A stretch of DNA of 22,342 nucleotides from an uncultured Lachnospiraceae bacterium (GTDB lineage: Bacteria > Bacillota > Clostridia > Lachnospirales > Lachnospiraceae): the NCBI GenBank assembly GCA_934402515.1, contig CAKRTZ010000037.1:1-22342 (forward strand), in the 5' to 3' direction. The position numbers were made by a program, and so were the translations under genes. The notes under the pieces are model-generated. The model was not told where the DNA came from. It did no database searches and worked only from the letters and a program-made list of their open reading frames with translations. Below, in pieces: positions 7,342 through 14,789 of this stretch. Every line of letters begins with the position of its first letter. The stretch's first letter is position 1.

Positions 7342-9141
7342 TTATATATTATTCATTGTTGCTTTCTTTTTCTCCGGCAGTAAATACTGCTCATGGAATT
7401 TCTTGTACTGCTGTTCAAAAATATCCTTATAATCTTCCCGTAACTGGTCTTTGTACTCATGAACCTCGAAACTGTCATCCTTGCTCTGCAGCACACTGAT
7501 TGCCACATTCTCACAGTGGTCGGAAATCCGCTCTAAGCTGGTGATGATATCGGAGAGACAAAAGCCCAGTTCCACGGTACATTTGCCCTTCCGCAGACGC
7601 TTGATGTGGCGTTTCTTAATCTCGGCATTGAGACTGTCGATGACATCTTCCAGAGGCTCTACCTGCAATGCCAGCATCAAATCCTCTTTTTCCAGAACCT
7701 TCACGGTAATATCCACAATATGGCAGATGGCTTTAACATAAATCTGTAATTCCTCCTCCGCTTTCTGGGAGAACTTCTGCTCTTTGGACTGCATCGTCTC
7801 CACATACTCGCAGATATTCACCGCATGGTCAGCGATTCGCTCAAAATCACCGATACAGTGCAGAAGGATGGAAAGGGTCTGGGAATCCATCTCTGACAGA
7901 TGTCTGGAACTTAACTTCACCAGGTAATCTCCCAGGGCATCCTCGTATCTGTCCACATTTGTCTCTAATTTTATCACATTTTCCGCGGTAATACTATCAT
8001 AGGAAAAGAGAAGTCCCGCAGAAAGTTCCACCGCCTTCTGTGCCTGTTCCGCCATCTTGTAGGTGACACTTTTGCAATGCTCCAGTGCCAGGGAAGGCTG
8101 ATCCAGGAAACGGACATCCAGTGCCTTGACATCCTGTGCCACTTCGTCCAGTGTTTCTTCCTCTTTATCATCCCGCACGGTAAGGCATGCAAGTTTCTCC
8201 AGTACATTGGCAAAGGGTAACAGCAGAAGGGTTGCCACGATGTTGAAGGTGGTATGAATCAGTGCAATACCTGCCGCATTTGCAGAATTGGACAGGAAAG
8301 AAAAATGTACAAAAGCATTGATGAAATAAAAGACTGCCATAAATACCACGGTTCCAATGATATTAAAATACAGGTGTACCAGTGCGGCACGTTTTGCATT
8401 CTTGGAAGTACCAATGGAAGAAATCATCGCGGTCACACAGGTTCCGATATTCTGACCCATGATAATGGGCAATGCTGCTCCGTAGGGAACTGCCCCGGTC
8501 ATACATAATGCCTGCAAAATACCCACAGATGCGGAGGAGGACTGAATAATCGCAGTGAGAAAGGTTCCTGCTAACAGTCCCAGGATAGGATTTGTAAAAT
8601 GCATGAAAAGGCCGGTGAATTCCGGCACATCTGCCAGAGGTTTCACCGCACCGGACATGGTATCCATTCCGGTCATCAGCACCGCAAAACCGATGAGAAT
8701 CTGGGCAATATCCCGCTTTTTATCCTTTTTGGAGGACATGAGAATGATGACACCGATAAGTGCCAGTACCGGAGAAAAAGAGGTGGGCTTTAACAGCTTG
8801 ATAAAGAAGTTGCCACCCTGGATGCCCGCCAGGCTTAAAATCCAGCTTGTCATGGTAGTACCGATGTTGGCACCCATAATAATGCCGATTGCCTGGGACA
8901 ATTTCATAATTCCCGAATTGACGAAACCTACCACCATGACGGTGGTAGCGGAAGAAGATTGTATCACAGCGGTAACCCCTGCACCCAGCAGTACCGCCTT
9001 AAACCGGTTGGAGGTAAGGCTTTCCAGTATATGCTCCAGACGGCCGCCGGATAACTTGGAAAGTCCATCTCCCAGCACCTGCATTCCATACAGAAACAGT
9101 GCCAGACCACCTAACATTGTCAATAATCCAAAAAAGTCCAT
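7342..9141 (-). CDS. Na+/phosphate cotransporter with C-terminal PhoU-like domain
   Basis: A 599-aa protein of the NptA/PNaS (NaPi-II-like) family. The membrane part (about 1-330) contains the two repeated QSSS motifs that mark the family, at 61-64 (VIQSSSATT) and 200-203 (IIQSSSASV), each in an inverted-repeat half with GANIGT and GQNIGT following. The cytosolic tail (about 345-575) is helical and PhoU-like, with a typical FERIADHAVNICEYVE segment. Such fusions are known. It should import phosphate, or in some relatives move it outwards, driven by Na+. AAGGAG lies 8 nt before the ATG. The gene starts its own Pho-box promoter unit (9197-9237), 99 bp after phoU, and is followed 15 bp later by phoP. 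Confidence 0.93.
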   Translation of the reverse strand: MDFFGLLTMLGGLALFLYGMQVLGDGLSKLSGGRLEHILESLTSNRFKAVLLGAGVTAVIQSSSATTVMVVGFVNSGIMKLSQAIGIIMGANIGTTMTSWILSLAGIQGGNFFIKLLKPTSFSPVLALIGVIILMSSKKDKKRDIAQILIGFAVLMTGMDTMSGAVKPLADVPEFTGLFMHFTNPILGLLAGTFLTAIIQSSSASVGILQALCMTGAVPYGAALPIIMGQNIGTCVTAMISSIGTSKNAKRAALVHLYFNIIGTVVFMAVFYFINAFVHFSFLSNSANAAGIALIHTTFNIVATLLLLPFANVLEKLACLTVRDDKEEETLDEVAQDVKALDVRFLDQPSLALEHCKSVTYKMAEQAQKAVELSAGLLFSYDSITAENVIKLETNVDRYEDALGDYLVKLSSRHLSEMDSQTLSILLHCIGDFERIADHAVNICEYVETMQSKEQKFSQKAEEELQIYVKAICHIVDITVKVLEKEDLMLALQVEPLEDVIDSLNAEIKKRHIKRLRKGKCTVELGFCLSDIITSLERISDHCENVAISVLQSKDDSFEVHEYKDQLREDYKDIFEQQYKKFHEQYLLPEKKKATMNNI

Positions 9142-9196
9142 GTTGTTTTCTCCTTGTTTTTACTTGGATTAAACATAACATGAACTTTTTTACGCA

Positions 9197-9237
9197 ACTA
9201 TCATAAGAAGTAAATTCCATGTAAAATCAATGTAAAA
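9197..9237 (-). promoter_or_regulatory. Predicted PhoP box and promoter before the Na/Pi cotransporter gene
   Basis: On the minus strand three 11-bp units follow each other: TTTTACATTGA (9237-9227), TTTTACATGGA (9226-9216) and ATTTACTTCTT (9215-9205). The second unit contains a -35-like TTTACA (9225-9220), 17 bp from GATAGT (9202-9197), a usable -10. The period equals that of B. subtilis PhoP and E. coli PhoB sites. The same layout, including the 9-mer TGATAGTTG, recurs before pstS. It begins 3 bp after the phoU stop codon. Confidence 0.75.
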
Positions 9238-9240
9238 TCG

Positions 9241-9891
9241 TTAGTCGAAGTGGCGTCCTGTCTCCTTAAAGATTGCCCATTCGCCAATATTTACCGCATG
9301 GTCTCCGATTTTTTCCAGATATTTGGCAAGCATTAACACATCCACGCAGGAATCGCCATCCTTGCTGTCCTTTTTCAAATGGGTAATCAGGTCATCCTTT
9401 ACCTGGTTAAACAAATCGTCAATCACATCGTCTCCGTCAATGGCTTTTTTTGCCTCCTCCAAATCGCTGTCGATATAGGCATCCACTGCCTTGCGCAGCA
9501 GGCTCCGGGTTTCCTCTACCATGGTTTCAAAATGTGCGCTGAAACTCTGTAAATCGGTGGTCTGGAGGCGCTCAATCAGTTCTGCCATATCCACCACATG
9601 GTCTCCCACCCGTTCCAAATCCGTTACCACCTTGATGGCGGCGGAAATCCGATGTAAATCTCCGGCTACCGGCTGCTGTCTGGTGATGAGGGTGAGACAC
9701 TGGGATTCAATCTCCCGTTCCATATCCTTTACCACCCGGTCGTTGCGGATAATCCGTGAGATGGTTTCCTGTTCATTCTGTTTCATGGCATCGAAAAGGC
9801 TGTCATAAACACATTCTACCTGGGCCCCCATGATTTCCAGAGACTGGCTTAACTTTTTTAACTGTAATTCGTAAACTGTTCTTGGTGACAT
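9241..9891 (-). CDS. phoU: Phosphate-specific transport system accessory protein PhoU
   Basis: A 216-aa soluble all-helical protein of normal PhoU length made of two three-helix repeats. Each has the family metal-binding-type segment: VVTDLERVGDHVVDMAE in the first and LAKYLEKIGDHAVNIGEW in the second. Known role: peripheral regulator that links Pst transporter activity to the PhoR-type kinase and limits phosphate uptake. It follows pstB by 19 bp in the same orientation, the usual order. The cotransporter next to it carries another PhoU-like tail, so the locus has two such modules. Confidence 0.96.
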   Translation of the reverse strand: MSPRTVYELQLKKLSQSLEIMGAQVECVYDSLFDAMKQNEQETISRIIRNDRVVKDMEREIESQCLTLITRQQPVAGDLHRISAAIKVVTDLERVGDHVVDMAELIERLQTTDLQSFSAHFETMVEETRSLLRKAVDAYIDSDLEEAKKAIDGDDVIDDLFNQVKDDLITHLKKDSKDGDSCVDVLMLAKYLEKIGDHAVNIGEWAIFKETGRHFD

Positions 9892-9910
9892 TGTTGTTCC
9901 TCCCTTGGTC

Positions 9911-10669
9911 TTAACCGAATCTTCCTGTGATGTAGTCCTCTGTCTTTTTCTCCTTTGGATTGGAGAAAATCACGCCGGTATCGCCGTACTCAATCAGCTC
10001 TCCCAACAGGAAAAAGGCGGTATCGTCTGACACACGGGCTGCCTGCTGCATGTTGTGGGTAACCACTACCACTGCCAGCCGTTCCTTTAACTCCATCATC
10101 AAATCCTCGATTTTTAAAGTAGAGATGGGGTCTAAGGCGGAAGTGGGTTCATCCATCAGAAGTACCTCCGGCTCCACTGCCAGTGCTCTTGCAATGCAGA
10201 GACGCTGCTGCTGTCCACCGGAAAGTCCCAGTGCTGATTTTTTTAGTCTGTCCTTTACCTCGTCAAAAATTGCAGCACCCTGTAAACTTTTTTCCACTAT
10301 CTCATCCAGTCTGGCTTTGTTTTTGATGCCGTGAACCCTGGGGCCGTATGCCACATTATCGTAAATGCTCATGGGGAAGGGATTGGGCTGCTGGAACACC
10401 ATGCCCACTTTTTTCCGCAGCAGGGTGGTATCCACACCCGGTGCGTAGATATTTTCTCCGTCCAGCTCAATGCCTCCCGTGATTTTCACGTTGGGAATTA
10501 AATCTATCATCCGGTTTAAGCTCTTTAAAAAGGTGGATTTTCCACAACCGGAGGGGCCGATCAGCGCGGTGATGGTTTTATCTTTAATATCCATGTTGAT
10601 ATTTTTTAATGCATGATTTTCTCCGTAATATAAATTCATATCGGAGACTTTAATTTTGGTCTGTTCCAT
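9911..10669 (-). CDS. pstB: Phosphate ABC transporter ATP-binding protein PstB
   Basis: A 252-aa ATPase that powers phosphate import through PstC/PstA at the inner face of the membrane. Walker A GPSGCGKST (38-46), Q-loop within VFQQPNPFPMSIYDNV (91-106, a PstB hallmark), signature LSGGQ (149-153), Walker B VLLMDEP (169-175) and the switch His in VVVTHNMQQA are all present. Length is typical. It starts 10 bp after pstA within the pst operon. Confidence 0.97.
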   Translation of the reverse strand: MEQTKIKVSDMNLYYGENHALKNINMDIKDKTITALIGPSGCGKSTFLKSLNRMIDLIPNVKITGGIELDGENIYAPGVDTTLLRKKVGMVFQQPNPFPMSIYDNVAYGPRVHGIKNKARLDEIVEKSLQGAAIFDEVKDRLKKSALGLSGGQQQRLCIARALAVEPEVLLMDEPTSALDPISTLKIEDLMMELKERLAVVVVTHNMQQAARVSDDTAFFLLGELIEYGDTGVIFSNPKEKKTEDYITGRFG

Positions 10670-10679
10670 AATCTGTCCT

Positions 10680-11534
10680 CTATTCCTTCCTGGTCACATC
10701 GTATTTCCGTGCCAGTACCTTGGTGAGTGCGTTGATGCCCAGCACAATGACTAACAATACCAGCGCGATGCCAAATGCCTTGTCATACTCTGCCTTGGAC
10801 ATGCACAGATATAACTGAATGGTCAGGGTTCCGCCGGGGTTTAAGATTTTATCCAGATACTCCATGGCGCTCTTGGGAAGAAGATAGCCACTTCCTGCGG
10901 TAAACAAAAGGGCTGCTGACTCTCCCACGATACGTCCGATGGATAAAATTACGCCTGTAATGATTCCTGGCATTGCCGATGGAAGGAGAACCGTGCGTAT
11001 CATATACCACTTGGTTGCTCCGATTCCCATCGCTCCGGTGCGGTAGCTCTCCGGCACCGTCTTTAATGCCTCCTGGGTATTTCTTGTGATAAGCGGTAAT
11101 ACCATCAGGGTCAAAGTCAGGGCACCGGTGAGAATCGAGTACCCCAGATGAAAGAGATTTCCAAAAAATACCATTCCAAACAATCCGAAGATAATGGAGG
11201 GAATTCCCGACAGGGTTTCTGTGGTGAATTCAATAAACCGCACCAGTTTTCCCGGACGGGCATATTCATTGAGATAAATGGCAGAACCCACACCGATGGG
11301 AGTTGCCAAAAGCAGGGTAATGATAATAATGTATAAGGTATTTAACAGGTTTCCGGCGATACCAAAGGTTCCCTTTAAACTGCTGGGAACGGTGGTCAGA
11401 AACTGCCAGTTGATGGTTCCCACACCTTTCCCCAGCACATAAAACAGAATGCCCAGTAACAGTGCTACGGAAATTCCTGCGGATAAGCCAATAAAAACAT
11501 ACGCTATGCCATCCAGCATTTTTCGTTTTGCCAT
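10680..11534 (-). CDS. pstA: Phosphate ABC transporter permease PstA
   Basis: A 284-aa membrane permease with about six hydrophobic segments. The EAA-type loop that contacts PstB is AMGIGATKWYMIRTVLLPSA, followed by GIITGVILSIGRIVGESAAL. An NTLYIIIITLLLATPIGVGSA segment marks the start of the permease fold. The ATG lies 3 bp after the pstC stop and its ribosome binding site (AAAGGAG) is inside the end of pstC, so the two are probably translated together. Confidence 0.96.
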   Translation of the reverse strand: MAKRKMLDGIAYVFIGLSAGISVALLLGILFYVLGKGVGTINWQFLTTVPSSLKGTFGIAGNLLNTLYIIIITLLLATPIGVGSAIYLNEYARPGKLVRFIEFTTETLSGIPSIIFGLFGMVFFGNLFHLGYSILTGALTLTLMVLPLITRNTQEALKTVPESYRTGAMGIGATKWYMIRTVLLPSAMPGIITGVILSIGRIVGESAALLFTAGSGYLLPKSAMEYLDKILNPGGTLTIQLYLCMSKAEYDKAFGIALVLLVIVLGINALTKVLARKYDVTRKE

Positions 11535-11537
11535 GGG

Positions 11538-12461
11538 TCAGCTCTCCTTTCTGGCAGATTGTTTCATAATGCCATTTAGCGCCAGGTTAATCAGCATGAT
11601 AAAGACAAAGAGTACCAGACCGATGGTAAACAGTACCTGTCTGTGAAGTCCGCTGGCATATCCCATCTCAGAGACAATGGCGGTGGTGAGGAAACGCACC
11701 GAGGCAAAGGGAAGGGGGAAGTTGACACTGCTGCCCGATACCAGGGTAATTGCCATCGCCTCACCGATGGCTCTGCCGATTCCCAGAACAATCGCTGTCA
11801 TAATACCGGATTTTGCCGTGGGAATGGTCACCTTAAAAATCGTCTGAATCTTCGTGGCACCCAGCGCATAGGAGGAGGCTCTGAGAGAATCCGGTACGGC
11901 TTTTAATGCAGACTCACTGATATTGATGACGGTGGGCAGAATCATAATTGCCAGTACAATCACAGCGGAAATCAGGTTGGCACCACCGGTATACTGATGG
12001 GTGGTGGAGCCGGCGAAAATCGCCCGTTCCCATTTATACATGAGAGGATTTAAAATCATCAGACCTAACAGTCCGTAAATAACAGAAGGAATTCCTGCTA
12101 ACAGCTCGACTGCGGGTTTCACTACCGCTGCCACTTTTGCCGGAGCAACCTCTGCCAGAAATACGGCGGTGAGCAGTCCGATAGGCACGCCCAGAAGAAT
12201 GGCTGCCGCTGTTCCGATGATGGAAGTCAGGATTACATAGAGAATTCCAAAGCTGGGTGTCTCTGCGCTGGGTTTCCACACGATACCAAATAAGATTTCC
12301 TTCACGCCCACTTTTAACAGTGCGGGAAGTCCGTTCTGAATCATATAAACAGTAATGGATAATACTGCAAAAACTGCCATAAGCGCGCACAGGGTCATAA
12401 TCCCCTGTGCGCACTTTTCAGATGCAGATTTACTTCTATGGTTTGCGTAAATCGTTTTCAT
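11538..12461 (-). CDS. pstC: Phosphate ABC transporter permease PstC
   Basis: A 307-aa membrane permease with about six membrane segments and the EAA-type loop ASSYALGATKIQTIFKVTIP, followed by GIGRAIGEAMAITLVSGSS. The pattern GIPSVIYGLLGL in the middle is typical of PstC. Together with PstA it forms the phosphate channel. The start ATG is 23 bp after the pstS stop with AAGGA upstream. No attenuator hairpin is evident in that gap. Confidence 0.96.
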   Translation of the reverse strand: MKTIYANHRSKSASEKCAQGIMTLCALMAVFAVLSITVYMIQNGLPALLKVGVKEILFGIVWKPSAETPSFGILYVILTSIIGTAAAILLGVPIGLLTAVFLAEVAPAKVAAVVKPAVELLAGIPSVIYGLLGLMILNPLMYKWERAIFAGSTTHQYTGGANLISAVIVLAIMILPTVINISESALKAVPDSLRASSYALGATKIQTIFKVTIPTAKSGIMTAIVLGIGRAIGEAMAITLVSGSSVNFPLPFASVRFLTTAIVSEMGYASGLHRQVLFTIGLVLFVFIMLINLALNGIMKQSARKES

Positions 12462-12484
12462 TCTTTTTTCCTTACATGTTGCAA

Positions 12485-13420
12485 TTAGTCAACAGTTACC
12501 AGTCCAACGCTCTCTACAATCTGTTTGCCGGCATCGCTCTTTAAGTAAGCGAATAAAGCCTGTACTGCTTCGTTCTGCTCGCTGACTTCGCCCATGGTTG
12601 CCATAACGAAGGGTCTCTGCAGGATATAAGAGCCATCCTTGATGGTCTCGATGGAAGGAGTAACCTCGTCTAATGCCAGGGTCTTAACGGAATCGTTTAA
12701 GTCGCCGAAGGATGCGTAGCCGATAGCGCCGGGGGTAGATGCAACTTTTGCAATAACTGCACCGGTGGAATCCAGTTCGTTTGCATAAGCACAGGTGTCT
12801 TTTACATCCAGAATGCTCTCAAAGCCATCTCTGGTACCGGAACCTGCCTCACGTCCTACTACAACGATAGGCTCGTCTGTTCCGCCAAGCTCACTCCAGT
12901 TGGAAATGTTTCCGGTGTAGATGTCTACTAACTGCTCTTTGGTCAAACCATCCAGTCCGTTGTCGGGGTCTACAATCACGCCGATACCATCAATTGCTAC
13001 CACATTTTCTACAGCGCCCTGGGATTTCTCCTCATCCTTTAAGCTGCGGGAAGAATTTCCGATGTCTACGCTACCTGCGATTAAGGACTCAATGCCTGCA
13101 CCGGAACCGGTGAACTCTGCGTTTACGGTCACACCAGGGTACTCTGCCATGAAACTTTCGCTTAAAGCGTTGGCAAGTTTCTCCATGGAAGTGGAACCTG
13201 CCATGGTAACAGAACCGGTGAGGTCCGATGCGGTATTGTCTGCTGCAGGAGTCTCGGTGGTCTGTGCTGTGGTTTCTGCTGCTGCGGTGGTGGACTCTGT
13301 GGTTGCTGCAGGAGCTGCAGTGTCTGTTGTGTTTGCTGCGTTTCCACATCCTACGATGCTGGCTGCCAAAAGCATTGCTGCTCCGATTGTTGCGGTTACT
13401 TTACAAGTTGTTTTTTTCAT
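12485..13420 (-). CDS. pstS: Phosphate-binding lipoprotein PstS
   Basis: A 311-aa lipoprotein that captures phosphate at the outer face and delivers it to PstC/PstA. The signal peptide ends in the lipobox IVGC, with the lipidated Cys25. A Thr/Ala-rich linker of about 40 residues (26-65) follows. Phosphate-contact motifs are AGSTS (74-78), TGSGAGI (104-110), the SSRSL loop (123-127) and GREAGSGTR (189-197). It is first in the operon, with GAGGAGA about 9 nt before the ATG, and is preceded by a predicted Pho box at 13499-13542. Length fits the family. Confidence 0.97.
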   Translation of the reverse strand: MKKTTCKVTATIGAAMLLAASIVGCGNAANTTDTAAPAATTESTTAAAETTAQTTETPAADNTASDLTGSVTMAGSTSMEKLANALSESFMAEYPGVTVNAEFTGSGAGIESLIAGSVDIGNSSRSLKDEEKSQGAVENVVAIDGIGVIVDPDNGLDGLTKEQLVDIYTGNISNWSELGGTDEPIVVVGREAGSGTRDGFESILDVKDTCAYANELDSTGAVIAKVASTPGAIGYASFGDLNDSVKTLALDEVTPSIETIKDGSYILQRPFVMATMGEVSEQNEAVQALFAYLKSDAGKQIVESVGLVTVD

Positions 13421-13498
13421 AATCTAATTTCTCCTCATTCTTTTGGTTTTTTCTTGTTTCGTTCTTACAAGCAGGAGTTTATCACGCACCTGAGAACC

Positions 13499-13542
13499 CA
13501 ACTATCAAGGAGTGGTAAAAGTAACGTAAGATTTTTGTAAAA
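13499..13542 (-). promoter_or_regulatory. Predicted PhoP box and promoter before pstS
   Basis: On the minus strand three 11-bp units run TTTTACAAAAA (13542-13532), TCTTACGTTAC (13531-13521) and TTTTACCACTC (13520-13510). GATAGT (13506-13501) could be the -10, 18 bp from CTTACG (13530-13525). That poor -35 fits an activator-dependent promoter. The 9-mer TGATAGTTG (13507-13499) is shared with the cotransporter site. The predicted leader is about 75 nt. Confidence 0.75.
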
Positions 13543-13573
13543 CTTATAATTTGGCAAAAATCCTGTCGAAATA

Positions 13574-13602
13574 TTGTTTTTCTCCATAATATTCTTTATA
13601 AT
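13574..13602 (+). promoter_or_regulatory. Sigma-A-type promoter of the HD-GYP-like gene
   Basis: TTGTTT (13574-13579), a 17-bp spacer and a perfect TATAAT (13597-13602). The predicted start is near 13609, about 14 bp before the GGAGG that serves the ATG at 13634. It diverges from the pst operon, and its -35 lies 31 bp from the Pho box. Confidence 0.7.
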
Positions 13603-13633
13603 AGTTTTAATTGGGTTATTGTGGAGGGGTGTT

Positions 13634-14740
13634 ATGCGTTACGTAAAAACAAGTGACATGGAGATCGGCAACAAAATTGCAAAGCCAATTTATAATAAGG
13701 AAGGCGTTCTGCTTTACAATGCCGGGGTCAAGATTGATTCCCATATGCTTGTCATGTTTAACGAATTGAATCTTTATGGCACCTATGTTCTGGATTCAGC
13801 AGAACCCGTACCTCCTATCACTCCCGAAGAATTGGATTTTGAACGTTTTCAGTGTGTACAAACCTATGTTGTGGATGAAATTCTCTTAGATGTGATCCAC
13901 GATAAAGAACCACAGAAACTGGATGAACTGGTAGATCTGCTCTATCACCGTTTTGGATTCTGTACCAAAAAAATGACATTTAACCAATGTCTGCGGGGAG
14001 AAAATGACTTTATCAGTAAACACACATTAAATGTGGCAATTCTCACTGCCCTGCTTGCAGGAAAAATGCAGCTGGATAATAAAGAGAAAAAATATCTCAT
14101 TGAAGCGGCTATCTTTCATGACCTAGGTAAGTTCCTGGTTCCCCCTGAGATCTTGCAAAAGCAGGGAACACTTACCAATGAGGAAATGGGTGTCATGCAT
14201 CGTTGCCTTCTGGATGGTTTCCATATTCTGAGTACCAATTATGAGTATCCTGCCGGTGTGCGACGCTATATCATCCAGCTTTCCAGGGATTTATCCAACC
14301 GGCTGCCATCCTATTCCAACTACGATCAGGTTCTTTTACCCGGCACGCGGATTATCCAGGTGGCTGACATCTATGATACATTGACCGCAATCCGTTCCTA
14401 CAAGTCACCGATGTCTCCTTTTTCTGCCTTAAAAATCATGCGCAGTGAACCACAGCGGTATGATTCTTCCGTAGTGGATGCCCTGGAGCAATGTATCCAT
14501 ATCCTGCCTGCCGGTTCCTATGTAGAACTTAGTAATGGGGAACAGGGTATTATCGTCCGTGAAAATCCCAATGTACTTTCCCGTCCTGTTGTACTTGGTC
14601 TGAAATCCAACACCCTGTATGACCTTGGCATGAAGGCAACCTTTTCCCAGATTCAGATCGTGGACACTGTATTCACGCCGGATAACCGTCAGCAGGTACA
14701 GTCTGATGTTTCTAAATTGGTTGCCAGTCTGCGTTCCTGA
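13634..14740 (+). CDS. HD-GYP-like protein with degenerate GYP motif
   Basis: A 368-aa soluble protein. An N-terminal region of about 120 residues (ISNKIAKPIYN-like GNKIAKPIYN, YNAGV) resembles the leader domain of many clostridial HD-GYP proteins. An HD-GYP-like domain covers about 125-290 and has His130, His162-Asp163 in FHDLGK, the PPEILQKQG segment and VADIYDTL with Asp245. The expected MK-x-HP histidine is replaced (MHRCLLDG, 188-195), and the HHE and GYP motifs are absent, the place being taken by QLSRDLSNRLPSYSN (215-229). Active family members hydrolyse c-di-GMP; this one probably cannot, or has another substrate. The start ATG 13634 has GGAGG 6 nt upstream; the frame extends to 13574 but that lies inside the promoter. 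It is followed 49 bp later by the DUF4317-like gene. Confidence 0.85.
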   Translation: MRYVKTSDMEIGNKIAKPIYNKEGVLLYNAGVKIDSHMLVMFNELNLYGTYVLDSAEPVPPITPEELDFERFQCVQTYVVDEILLDVIHDKEPQKLDELVDLLYHRFGFCTKKMTFNQCLRGENDFISKHTLNVAILTALLAGKMQLDNKEKKYLIEAAIFHDLGKFLVPPEILQKQGTLTNEEMGVMHRCLLDGFHILSTNYEYPAGVRRYIIQLSRDLSNRLPSYSNYDQVLLPGTRIIQVADIYDTLTAIRSYKSPMSPFSALKIMRSEPQRYDSSVVDALEQCIHILPAGSYVELSNGEQGIIVRENPNVLSRPVVLGLKSNTLYDLGMKATFSQIQIVDTVFTPDNRQQVQSDVSKLVASLRS

Positions 14741-14789
14741 GCGCACAAACTTGAAAAGCCCTGAAAAGCGGGCAAGAATGGAGATTTCT

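Noticed and set aside
13089..13349. His/Arg-rich and Gln-rich minus-strand frames within pstS
   Set aside because: Out-of-frame readings of the repetitive Thr/Ala linker of PstS; no start signals of their own.
13574..13633. Upstream TTG start adding a hydrophobic N-terminus to the HD-GYP-like protein
   Set aside because: It lies on the -35 of the promoter, so it would precede the transcript start; the ATG at 13634 has an ideal GGAGG.
14706..14789. Longer N-terminus for the DUF4317-like protein
   Set aside because: It overlaps the end of the preceding gene, has no RBS and departs from the family-like start MTKKDVLELK.
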